DNA of 6,581 nt. Origin: Acidobacteriota bacterium (lineage in GTDB: Bacteria; Acidobacteriota; Vicinamibacteria; Vicinamibacterales; SCN-69-37). A program made the position numbers and the translations under genes. How positions within the stretch are numbered: position 1 is the first letter of the stretch; every line of letters begins with the position of its first letter. Below are positions 1 to 6,551 of this stretch, one piece after another. The notes beneath the pieces were generated by a model, which worked only from the letters and a program-made list of their open reading frames with translations, was not told where the DNA came from and searched no databases. Location of the stretch: positions 1 to 6,581 of the forward strand of contig JANLHE010000654.1 in the NCBI GenBank assembly GCA_024653875.1, written 5' to 3'.

Positions 1-195
1 GGGGCCATGCTCGGTGCGGCGCAGGCCGCCGCGTCGCTGGCCCAGGTGGTGGGCCCGGTCTGGGCGGGGTTCATCTTCGATCGCGGCGGGCCGGCATTCC
101 CGTTCGGCACCGGCGCCGTGCTGGTGGTCACCGCCCTGATCGTGGTGGCCCTGCACCGCCCGCGCCCGGGAACGGCCGCGACACCGCGCAGCTAA
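1..195 (+). CDS. MFS transporter, C-terminal fragment (5' end outside window)
   Basis: The frame is open from base 1 and ends at TAA 193-195, leaving about 64 residues of a protein that begins upstream. Two hydrophobic helices are visible. The first (about residues 8-28 of the fragment) carries a Gln/Ala-rich start followed by a Gly-Pro and a Phe-Asp end, as in helix 11 of DHA1-type major facilitator carriers. The second (about residues 37-52) ends in a short basic tail (HRPRPG), as expected for helix 12 with a cytoplasmic C-terminus. The ATG at 7 lies inside a helix and is not a credible start. The family therefore suggests a secondary transporter in the inner membrane, but the substrate cannot be read from this end. 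The next gene starts within about 26 nt, so it may share the transcript. Confidence 0.75.
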   Translation, partial: GAMLGAAQAAASLAQVVGPVWAGFIFDRGGPAFPFGTGAVLVVTALIVVALHRPRPGTAATPRS

Positions 196-221
196 TCTTG
201 GACCGGGATATCCTCTCTCCT

Positions 222-2000
222 GTGACACACGTCTTCTGGTCGGTGCGGGCGGACGCGGCGGTCGTGTTCGGCATCGCCGTGGGTGCCGTGTGGCTCGCGC
301 TGGTGGGGTTCCGGCGGAGCCGGGTGGCCGGCGCCACGACCTTCGCGTGGATGATGGTCGCGCTGGCCGTCTGGGTCGGACTCAGCGGTGTCCACCGGCT
401 GCTGACCACGGTGGACGCGCGCATCCTTGTCGCGAAGTTCCAGTATCTAGGCATCGCCTCGGTCGGCCCGCTCTGGTATCTGTTCTGCCGATCGTACGCC
501 CGCCGTCCCCTCACCTCCCCGGCCCGGAACCTCGCGCTGTGGATCGTGCCCGCGCTGACGGTCATCGCGGTGGCCACCAACGGCGCGCACCACCTGTTCT
601 GGCGGGACGTGGTGCCGGTCTCGGCCGATCCGGCCGACGGCGTGACCTACGTCTACGGCCCCCTGTTCTATATCTCGGCGGCGTACTCCTACGCCTTCGT
701 CGGCCTGGGCACGTGGCACATCGTCACGGCGTTGCGGGAAAGCCCGCCCCAGTACCGGAGTGAGTCCCTGGTCATGGCGATCGCGTCCACGGTGCCCCTG
801 GTCGCCAATGCGTTGTATCTGGCGAAACTCACACCCGACCTCACGCCGATGGCGTTTGCGGTGTCCGGGGCGTTGTTCGGCTGGAGTGTGTTTCGCGGCC
901 ACCTGCTCGACCTGACGCCCATCGCCCGCGGCGTCCTGTTCGATCGCCTGGGCGACGCGGTGTTCGTGCTGGATCCGGAGTACCGCATCCTCGACGTCAA
1001 CGCCAAGGGCCGCGCGATGGCGGGCGGCGACCTGCCCCTTGGCGCGAAGGTGGCCGCCGTGCTGCCGTGGTGGTCCGCGCTTATCGGAGGCGAAACGCGC
1101 CATGCCGATGGTCCGTCGGTCATCCGCTCGGGCACGCGCGTCTTTGACGTGGCGGTCACGCCGGTGACCGAAGCCGATGGCGTGCTGGCCGGCTGGCTCG
1201 TCGTCATCCGCGACATCTCGCAGCGGCTGCGCGACGAGGACGAGCGGCGGACGCTCGACCGGCGCCTGCAGGAACAACAACACGTGGAGAGCCTGACGCT
1301 GCTGGCGGGCGGCCTGGCGCATGACTTCAACAACCTGCTGACCAGCATCATGGGCAACACGGATCTGCTGGCCATGCAGCTGCCCCCGGACGCCGCCGAA
1401 TTGCGCGACCTCACGCGCACGATCACGGTGGGCTCGGAACGCGCGGCCGATCTGGTCGCGAAGATGCTGGCGTACTCCGGCCAGGGCGCCGGTCCCGCCG
1501 CGCCCGTGGAAATCGACGCGGTGGCGCACGACATGGTGGACCTGTTGCGCGCGGCCGTCGTGCGGCAGTGCCAGCTGGCGCACGAGTCGTCCGGCGCGCT
1601 GCCGCCGGTGTCGGGCGACGCCACGCAGTTGCGCCAGGTGGTGCTGAACCTGATCGTGAATGCCGCCGACGCGGTGGAAGCCGGGGGCGGCCCGCCCGGC
1701 GTGGTCACCGTGCGCACTTCCCTGGACACGGTCCCCGGCGCGAACGCGGGTCCGCCGGCTCCCCCCGCGGGGCTGGCGCCGGGGCAGTACGTGCGCCTGG
1801 AGGTCTCCGACACGGGCGTGGGAATGTCCGCCGACACGCAGGCGCGCATGTTCGATCCGTTCTATTCAACCAAGGCGGCGGGACGCGGCCTGGGCCTCGC
1901 GTCGGTGCAGGGCATCGTGCGCAGCCACCATGGCGCCGTCGCGGTTCACAGCCTGCCGGAACAGGGCACGACGATCCGGGTCTGGCTTCCCACGGCCTGA
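222..2000 (+). CDS. Orphan 7TM-PAS sensor histidine kinase
   Basis: A membrane sensor kinase of 592 residues with the GTG 222 start. Residues 1-225 hold about seven hydrophobic helices and an HHLFW segment typical of the histidine kinase N-terminal 7TM domain. Residues 235-335 form a PAS-like sensor domain, followed by a charged linker. The dimerisation domain has H-box AHDFNN with phospho-acceptor H367 (codon 1320-1322). The ATPase domain shows an N-box around N480, a G1 box DTGVG at 530-534, an F-box FDPF at 544-547 and a G2 box GRGLGL at 554-559, so all catalytic motifs look intact. There is no receiver domain, and no response regulator in the window. The signal is unknown. Start choice: the frame is open from TTG 198, but codons 198-221 contain several T-ending third positions unlike the rest of the gene, and GTG is the commoner start; neither site has a clear Shine-Dalgarno. 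The next gene begins 1 nt after the stop. Confidence 0.92.
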   Translation: MTHVFWSVRADAAVVFGIAVGAVWLALVGFRRSRVAGATTFAWMMVALAVWVGLSGVHRLLTTVDARILVAKFQYLGIASVGPLWYLFCRSYARRPLTSPARNLALWIVPALTVIAVATNGAHHLFWRDVVPVSADPADGVTYVYGPLFYISAAYSYAFVGLGTWHIVTALRESPPQYRSESLVMAIASTVPLVANALYLAKLTPDLTPMAFAVSGALFGWSVFRGHLLDLTPIARGVLFDRLGDAVFVLDPEYRILDVNAKGRAMAGGDLPLGAKVAAVLPWWSALIGGETRHADGPSVIRSGTRVFDVAVTPVTEADGVLAGWLVVIRDISQRLRDEDERRTLDRRLQEQQHVESLTLLAGGLAHDFNNLLTSIMGNTDLLAMQLPPDAAELRDLTRTITVGSERAADLVAKMLAYSGQGAGPAAPVEIDAVAHDMVDLLRAAVVRQCQLAHESSGALPPVSGDATQLRQVVLNLIVNAADAVEAGGGPPGVVTVRTSLDTVPGANAGPPAPPAGLAPGQYVRLEVSDTGVGMSADTQARMFDPFYSTKAAGRGLGLASVQGIVRSHHGAVAVHSLPEQGTTIRVWLPTA

Positions 2001-2001
2001 C

Positions 2002-3453
2002 ATGCGGGCCTCGCAACAGCGCTCGCATCAGCGCACGTTTCGGGCCTCGAATCAACGTGCGTTTCGCACGATGGCCAACCAGGCGTTCAGCCGGGCGGCC
2101 GGCGCGCCACTGGTGTCGGGCAACAGCGTCCGCGTGCTGCGCGATGGCGGCGAGAACTATGCCGCGTGGGAGGCGGCCATACGCGCGGCGCGCCGCACGA
2201 TCCACCTCGAGATGTACATCGTGCACCGCGACGCGGTGGGCCGGCGGTTTGTGGACTTGCTGGCCGCGAAGGCGCGCGAGGGCGTGACGGTGCGCGTCAT
2301 TTACGACTGGTTCGGGTGCGGCATCGGCCCCGTCATGGGACTGTTCGATCCGATCCGCCTGGCCGGCGGCGACGTGCGCGCGTTCAACCCGCCGACCATT
2401 TCCTCGATGTTCGGCTGGCTCCGCCGCGACCATCGCAAGGCCCTTGTGGTGGATGGCCAGGTCGCGTTCATCGGCGGCCTGTGCCTGGGGCAGGCGTGGG
2501 AAGGCACGCGCGGCGTCGAGCCGTGGCGGGACACGGCGATGGAACTGCGCGGCCCGGCCGTCGCGCACGTGGAGCGGGCGTTTGCCGAGAGCTGGGCCCA
2601 TGTCGGGGGCGCGCCGCTGGACGTGGACGTCCCCGATGACGGCGCCGTGGCCCCGGCCGGCGACGTGGACGTGCGCCTGATCGTCACCGAGCCGTTTACC
2701 GCCAGCATGTTCCGGCTCGACCTGCTGGTGACGGCGATGGCCCGCAAGCGGCTGTGGATCGCCGATGCGTATTTCATCGGGCACGGCCCGTTCGCCGACG
2801 CGCTGTGCCAGGCCGCGCGCGACGGCGTGGATGTCCGGCTGCTCCTGCCGCACGGCAGCGACGTGGGCTGGACGGTGCCCGTCGCGCGCTCGTTGTACCG
2901 GTCGCTGCTGGCCGGGGGCGTGCGCGTCTACGAGTGGACCGGCTCGATGATGCACGCCAAGACCGCGGTCGCGGACTCACGCTGGGCGCGGATCGGCTCC
3001 ACCAACATGAACTTCAACAGCTGGCTCGGCAACTGGGAACTGGACGTGGCGATCGAACACGCCGGCGTCGCCGCCACGATGGAGGCGCACTTTGAAGAGG
3101 ACCTGCGGCAGGCCACCGAGATCACGCTCTCGCCGAAGGGCCGCCTGCTGGTCACCTCGACGTCGCCGCCCCGCGGTCCGGCCAGGCGGCGCGAACTGGC
3201 GCGCCGGTCCGCGCGGCGCGTGGTGCGCGAGGTGACCGGCATCGCCCGCAGCGTCGGCGCGTCCATCACGGCCAGCCGGCCGCTGGAAGATTTCGAGGTG
3301 GGCCCCCTCCTGCTGCTGGGCGCCGCCGGCGCGCTGGTGGCGGTCGCCGCCGTGTGGCGCCCGGGCCTCATCGGGTGGCCCGTCGCCGCGTTCTCGATCT
3401 GGGCCGCGATCACGCTGTTCGTGAACGCGTGGTTCGCCTGGAGGCAGAAGTGA
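2002..3453 (+). CDS. Cardiolipin synthase-like phospholipase D protein with C-terminal membrane helices
   Basis: A 483-residue protein of the phospholipase D superfamily, likely a cardiolipin synthase-type transphosphatidylase condensing phospholipids at the inner membrane; the substrate is inferred. It has two HKD motifs. The first is HRKALVVD (H144, K146, D151) followed by IGG. The second is HAKTAVAD (H318, K320, D325) followed by IGSTNMN, so both half-sites look complete. An N-terminal LVSGN segment and an HLEMYI strand match the start of the first PLD half in Cls proteins. Unlike E. coli ClsA, with its hydrophobic N-terminus, this protein starts with an Arg/Gln-rich stretch and ends with an Arg-rich segment (about 394-409) and two hydrophobic helices (about 433-451 and 456-478). 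ATG 2002 lies 1 nt after the kinase stop and implies translational coupling. ATG 2071 (M24) is an alternative; neither has a clear Shine-Dalgarno. The 3' end overlaps fdhD. Confidence 0.88.
   Translation: MRASQQRSHQRTFRASNQRAFRTMANQAFSRAAGAPLVSGNSVRVLRDGGENYAAWEAAIRAARRTIHLEMYIVHRDAVGRRFVDLLAAKAREGVTVRVIYDWFGCGIGPVMGLFDPIRLAGGDVRAFNPPTISSMFGWLRRDHRKALVVDGQVAFIGGLCLGQAWEGTRGVEPWRDTAMELRGPAVAHVERAFAESWAHVGGAPLDVDVPDDGAVAPAGDVDVRLIVTEPFTASMFRLDLLVTAMARKRLWIADAYFIGHGPFADALCQAARDGVDVRLLLPHGSDVGWTVPVARSLYRSLLAGGVRVYEWTGSMMHAKTAVADSRWARIGSTNMNFNSWLGNWELDVAIEHAGVAATMEAHFEEDLRQATEITLSPKGRLLVTSTSPPRGPARRRELARRSARRVVREVTGIARSVGASITASRPLEDFEVGPLLLLGAAGALVAVAAVWRPGLIGWPVAAFSIWAAITLFVNAWFAWRQK
2005..2066 (+). 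repeat. Short degenerate in-frame repeats at the PLD gene 5' end
   Basis: CGGGCCTCG occurs at 2005-2013 and again at 2041-2049, exactly 36 nt (12 codons) apart, both read as Arg-Ala-Ser. A second pair, 2027-2042 and 2051-2066, starts with ATCA, ends with GTTTCG and matches at 13 of 16 positions, 24 nt apart. At protein level this gives the series HQRTF, NQRAF and NQAF in the first 30 residues. It may be a small internal duplication giving a basic N-terminal tail, or chance in GC-rich sequence. Confidence 0.35.
3440..3444 (+). promoter_or_regulatory. Shine-Dalgarno GGAGG of fdhD, inside the PLD gene
   Basis: GGAGG at 3440-3444 sits 5 nt before GTG 3450. It is the clearest ribosome binding site in the left block. 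It decides the fdhD start at GTG 3450, even though the frame stays open upstream to 3354, and it lies within the last codons of the PLD gene, supporting coupled translation. Confidence 0.85.
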
Positions 3454-4286
3454 CCCGGCTGGTGGCGATTCGCGCCCTCACGCGGCACACCCGCGACGGC
3501 GCGCGCGACGTGGTCGCTCCCGATCAGGATCTGGTGGCCGTTGAAGCGCCGGTGTCCCTGGTGGTGCAGCCGCACACCGGTGACGCGCGCCCGCTGGGCC
3601 TGCTCATGCGCACGCCCGGCCATGACGAGGACCTGGCCGCCGGGGTCCTGGCCACCGAAGGGGTCATCCGGCACGCCGCGGACATCACGCGCATCGCGTT
3701 CGAGGAGGGGCCCGACGACGACACGGCGCCGCGCATCCGCGTCGTGGTCGGCCCCCGGGCCGACGTGCACGCGATCAGCGACCGCGTGGGGACCGCGACA
3801 AGCGCCTGCGGGTTGTGCGGGCGGCTGTCGATGCGGCAGCTCGACCGGGCCGGTGCCACCGCGGCGGAACCGTGGCGCGTCACCGGGACCGTGATCCGCG
3901 CGCTGTCGGGCGAACTGGGCGCCGCGCAACACGCCTTCGCCGAGACCGGCGGGCTGCACGCGGCCGCGGTGTTCACGCCCGACGGCCGCCTGGTGAGCGT
4001 GCGCGAAGACGTCGGGCGCCACAACGCGGTGGACAAGATCGCCGGCGCCCTGCTGCGGCAGGATGCCCTACCGGCGCGCGGCCTGCTGCTGGCGGTGAGC
4101 GGCCGCGTGGCGTACGAGATTGTCCAGAAGGCGGCGATGTGCGGACTGCCGATGATTGTGGCCGTGGGCGCGCCGACGGACCTGGCCATCGACGCCGCGC
4201 GAGCCACCGGCATCACCCTGGTCGGGTTCGCGCGCGACGGGCGCTTCAACGTGTACACGCACCCGGGGCGCATTACCGCGGAATAG
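3450..4286 (+). CDS. fdhD: Formate dehydrogenase accessory sulfurtransferase FdhD
   Basis: A 278-residue cytoplasmic protein, the normal FdhD size. FdhD receives sulfur from the cysteine desulfurase IscS and passes it to the bis-MGD cofactor, which formate dehydrogenases need for activity. Visible signatures are SACGLCG at 118-124 with the two Cys of the conserved CxxC loop (C120, C123), EDVGRHNAVDK at 186-196, SGRVAYEIVQK at 217-227, and a C-terminal ITLVGFARDGRFNVYT stretch (255-270). All are family hallmarks, and neither cysteine is lost. The N-terminus has the usual EAPVSLVV strand (32-39). The GTG start overlaps the PLD stop as GTGA and has a strong GGAGG. No formate dehydrogenase subunit is encoded in the window, so its client enzyme must lie elsewhere or just outside. 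A 100-nt gap follows, so the downstream cytochromes may be a separate transcript. Confidence 0.95.
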   Translation: MTRLVAIRALTRHTRDGARDVVAPDQDLVAVEAPVSLVVQPHTGDARPLGLLMRTPGHDEDLAAGVLATEGVIRHAADITRIAFEEGPDDDTAPRIRVVVGPRADVHAISDRVGTATSACGLCGRLSMRQLDRAGATAAEPWRVTGTVIRALSGELGAAQHAFAETGGLHAAAVFTPDGRLVSVREDVGRHNAVDKIAGALLRQDALPARGLLLAVSGRVAYEIVQKAAMCGLPMIVAVGAPTDLAIDAARATGITLVGFARDGRFNVYTHPGRITAE

Positions 4287-4386
4287 CAGGATTTTCCCCA
4301 GCACGCCGACCGCGGAACCTGTCCGATCACAGGCGGGCGGTGCGGAAAAATGCGGCAAGGATCCTGCAAGGCAGGAGTCCAGCGAC
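4287..4386 (+). other. Intergenic region between fdhD and the multiheme cytochrome gene
   Basis: This is the only substantial gap in the window and the natural place for a promoter of the cytochrome operon, although no convincing -35/-10 or sigma-54 pair was seen. It holds a small inverted repeat, CCTGT at 4318-4322 and ACAGG at 4329-4333 with a 6-nt loop; with no T-run after it, it is a poor terminator candidate. ACCGCGGAA is present at 4275-4283 (across the fdhD stop) and again at 4309-4317. TGCGG is repeated at 4341 and 4351. The strongest element is the hairpin at 4359-4380, listed separately. Confidence 0.5.
4359..4380 (+). promoter_or_regulatory. Hairpin enclosing the Shine-Dalgarno of the multiheme cytochrome gene
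   Basis: The left arm GGATCCTGC (4359-4367) and right arm GCAGGAGTCC (4371-4380) pair over nine base pairs with one bulged G (4377) around the triloop AAG (4368-4370). The only good Shine-Dalgarno for the gene, AGGAG at 4373-4377, lies in the right arm, 9 nt before GTG 4387. If the stem forms in the mRNA it would hide the ribosome binding site. The pairing is read directly; a regulatory role is inference. Confidence 0.5.
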
Positions 4387-5712
4387 GTGTCCATGACGCC
4401 CCGGCTCCTCCCCTACTTCGGACTGATGACTTGGTTGGCAATGCTCGGCATAGTGCCGGCGCTTGCCTCTCGCGCGCCAGAACCTCCCCCGGCGGCGGCC
4501 CTGGTCTCGGTCACGGCCACAGTCTCGTCACTGCCGACGCCCGTCCTGGTGCCGCAGAATGACGATTGTCTGATGTGCCATGGCGAGGCGGACGCCAAAG
4601 CAGAGGATGGCCGGTCAATCGCCGTGGATGCGTCGCGTTTTGAAGGCTCCGTGCACGGCTCGCTCGGGCTGGCCTGCACGGCCTGCCATATCGATCTCGA
4701 CGGCAAGGAACTGCCGCACGAGCCCAAGCTGGCCAAGGTCAAGTGCGCCGCCTGCCACGCCGACGCCGTGACGATGTTCGACACGAGCATCCATGCGGCG
4801 GCGCGCCGTCAGACCACGGGCAGCGTGGCGGCCAACTGCGTGGACTGCCACACGACCCATGACATCCGCCGGGCCGGCGACCCCGAGTCCAGCACCTACC
4901 CGCTGAACCTGCCGGCCACGTGCAGCCGCTGCCACGGCGACCCGGCCATCATCGCCCAGGGCCACATCGCCATCGGCAACGTGGGCGACCTCTTCAAGGA
5001 CAGCATCCACGGCCGCGCGATCAGCCGCAGCGGCCTGCTCGTCGCCGCCAACTGCACGTCGTGCCACGGCGCGCACGACATCAGGCAGAAGCGCGATCCG
5101 AAGAGCCACGTCTTCCGCGCCAACATTCCGCAGACCTGCGCCACCTGTCACGAGGGCATTCAGACGCTGTATGACCGCGGCTCGCACGGCGCCGCGCTGG
5201 CCGCCGGCAACGCCAGGGCGCCCGTCTGCACGGACTGCCACTCGGCGCATGCCATTCAACGCTCCGACGTGGGCTCCTGGAAGCTCGACACGGTCAGGGA
5301 GTGCGGCACCTGCCACCTCGACAAGATCCGGACCTATCGCGACACGTTCCACGGCCAGGTCACCTCGCTGGGGTTCGTGCGCGTCGCCAAGTGTTCGGAC
5401 TGTCACGGCGCGCACGAGGTGCATCCGAAGTCCGACGCGCGGTCCATGGTCTCGCCCGGTCGCGTGTTGTCCACGTGCCAGACCTGCCACGAGGGCGCCA
5501 CCGCGGGATTTGCCGAGTACGACCCGCACGCCGACAAGGACAACGTCGAACGGAATCCGGAGTTGTACTACGCGTCGCGCTTCATGCACTGGCTGCTCAT
5601 CGGCGTGTTCGGATTCTTCGGCCTGCATGCCGCGCTCTGGCTGCCACGCAGCGCGATCGTCCGGCGCAGCAAGCGCACGCCCGCCCCGCCCGCGGAGAAG
5701 CCTGACGCATGA
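4387..5712 (+). CDS. Exported membrane-anchored 11-heme c-type cytochrome
   Basis: A 441-residue multiheme cytochrome c that should act in electron transfer on the periplasmic face of the inner membrane. Residues 1-27 look like a signal peptide ending in ALA. Eleven CXXCH heme-attachment motifs start at residues 61, 97, 120, 151, 179, 223, 251, 281, 306, 336 and 364. The motifs fall into five repeats of a two-heme unit plus a final heme, each unit having a spaced His (usually HG) between its two motifs. A hydrophobic helix at about 400-420 is followed by a basic tail (RSAIVRRSKR), which fits a single membrane anchor with its C-terminus in the cytoplasm. Start: GTG 4387 is 9 nt after AGGAG; ATG 4393, two codons later, is the alternative. 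The stop overlaps the cytochrome b start as ATGA, so the two are probably partner subunits. It is not a recognisable NrfA, hydroxylamine oxidoreductase or NapC by motif layout; all 11 motifs are CXXCH, with no CXXCK site. The electron acceptor is unknown. Confidence 0.92.
   Translation: MSMTPRLLPYFGLMTWLAMLGIVPALASRAPEPPPAAALVSVTATVSSLPTPVLVPQNDDCLMCHGEADAKAEDGRSIAVDASRFEGSVHGSLGLACTACHIDLDGKELPHEPKLAKVKCAACHADAVTMFDTSIHAAARRQTTGSVAANCVDCHTTHDIRRAGDPESSTYPLNLPATCSRCHGDPAIIAQGHIAIGNVGDLFKDSIHGRAISRSGLLVAANCTSCHGAHDIRQKRDPKSHVFRANIPQTCATCHEGIQTLYDRGSHGAALAAGNARAPVCTDCHSAHAIQRSDVGSWKLDTVRECGTCHLDKIRTYRDTFHGQVTSLGFVRVAKCSDCHGAHEVHPKSDARSMVSPGRVLSTCQTCHEGATAGFAEYDPHADKDNVERNPELYYASRFMHWLLIGVFGFFGLHAALWLPRSAIVRRSKRTPAPPAEKPDA
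5694..5700 (+). promoter_or_regulatory. Shine-Dalgarno GGAGAAG of the cytochrome b gene
   Basis: GGAGAAG at 5694-5700 lies 8 nt before ATG 5709, inside the last codons of the cytochrome c gene. It supports the ATG that overlaps the upstream stop and suggests coupled synthesis of the two subunits. Confidence 0.75.
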
Positions 5713-6551
5713 CCCACCAGACGCCCTCCGCCCACGGCGAGCCGCGGTACGTCCGCCGCTTCGACGCCTTCGACCGCACGCTGCACGGCTTCCTGATGCT
5801 CAGCTTCCTGGGGCTTGCGGCCACCGGGCTGCCGCTGATCTTCAGCGACGAACCGTGGGCGCGCGCCATGGTCGCCGTCCTGGGGTCCTTCGAGGTCGCG
5901 GGCTGGCTCCACCGCGTCTGCGCCTCCCTGCTCATCGTCGTCTTCGCGGTGCACCTGGGGCGCCTGACGCGCCGCGTCGTGGTGCGCAAGGACTACGGCG
6001 TGTTGTGGGGCCCCTCGTCGATGGTGCCGCAGCCCCGCGACGTCACCGATCTCCTCGGCCACATGCAGTGGTTTATCGGCCGGGGCCCGCGGCCGCGGTT
6101 CGACCGCTACACCTACTGGGAGAAATTCGACTACTGGGCCGTGTTCTGGGGGATGGGCATCATCGGCGCGTCGGGCCTGTTCCTCTGGTTCCCCCTGTTC
6201 TTCTCCCGGTTCCTGCCGGGCTGGATCTTCAACGTGGCCCTCCTGATCCACGGCGAAGAAGCGCTCCTGGCCGTGGGGTTCATCTTCACGATGCACTTCT
6301 TCAACGGCCACTTGCGCCCGGAAAAGTTCCCGATGGACCGGGTGATCTTCACGGGGCGCGTCTCGGACCGGGAACTTGAAGACGAACGGCCGGATGAGTA
6401 CGATCGCATGATGCGCACGGGCGGGTTCGACCGCCTGCGCACCGATGCACCGGCCGACTGGCTCCTTCGATTGGGGACGGCCATCGGCACCACTGCCGTG
6501 ACCATCGGGCTCCTGCTGGTGGGCCTGATTCTGTATGCTGTCCTCAGGTAA
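5709..6551 (+). CDS. Cytochrome b, formate dehydrogenase gamma / cytochrome b561 type
   Basis: A 280-residue integral membrane cytochrome b, likely exchanging electrons between the quinone pool and the 11-heme cytochrome encoded just upstream. Four core helices lie at about 26-45, 64-87, 140-163 and 172-198. A fifth at about 258-279 follows a charged segment of roughly 60 residues that should be cytoplasmic. Candidate heme b ligands are H26 in helix 1, H68 and H82 in helix 2, and H181 and H196 in helix 4, close to the FdnI pattern of ligands in helices 1, 2 and 4. The family-like segment GHLRPEKFPMD (200-210) follows helix 4, and YTYWEKFDYW (134-143) precedes helix 3. The fifth helix is extra compared with four-helix FdnI. 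Basic residues flank the helices in a way that places the N-terminus and the 88-139 loop in the cytoplasm. No catalytic dehydrogenase or hydrogenase subunit is in the window, so calling it an FDH subunit would be too specific. Confidence 0.88.
   Translation: MTHQTPSAHGEPRYVRRFDAFDRTLHGFLMLSFLGLAATGLPLIFSDEPWARAMVAVLGSFEVAGWLHRVCASLLIVVFAVHLGRLTRRVVVRKDYGVLWGPSSMVPQPRDVTDLLGHMQWFIGRGPRPRFDRYTYWEKFDYWAVFWGMGIIGASGLFLWFPLFFSRFLPGWIFNVALLIHGEEALLAVGFIFTMHFFNGHLRPEKFPMDRVIFTGRVSDRELEDERPDEYDRMMRTGGFDRLRTDAPADWLLRLGTAIGTTAVTIGLLLVGLILYAVLR

Noticed and set aside
198..221. TTG 198 as the histidine kinase start
   Set aside because: Usable in principle, but these codons have atypical T-ending third positions, TTG is rarer, and no Shine-Dalgarno precedes it; GTG 222 was preferred without certainty.
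1705..2955. Minus-strand open frame of 416 codons
   Set aside because: Opposite the histidine kinase ATPase domain and the PLD gene, rich in Arg/His/Ala with no motif; a shadow of the coding strand.
2928..4022. Long open frame on the minus strand (364 codons) across the PLD/fdhD junction
   Set aside because: It lies opposite two proteins with clear family motifs and itself shows no recognisable domain; long antisense frames are expected in high-GC coding DNA.
4275..4317. 9-bp direct repeat ACCGCGGAA (4275-4283 and 4309-4317) as an operator or attachment site
   Set aside because: One copy spans the fdhD stop, the motif is short and GC-rich, and there is no nearby integrase or regulator; chance is the simpler reading.
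4318..4333. Inverted repeat CCTGT/ACAGG as a terminator of the fdhD transcript
   Set aside because: Only five base pairs and no following T-run, so it does not qualify as an intrinsic terminator.
4350..4562. Possible leader peptide from ATG 4350 after a GCGGAAAA stretch
   Set aside because: It runs deep into the cytochrome signal-peptide region in another frame, has no attenuator-like residue run and no recognisable ending; treated as out-of-frame noise.
5171..6379. Plus-strand open frame of 402 codons spanning the cytochrome c/b junction
   Set aside because: Arg/Pro/Ala-rich out-of-frame reading of two real genes; no heme motifs or domain.
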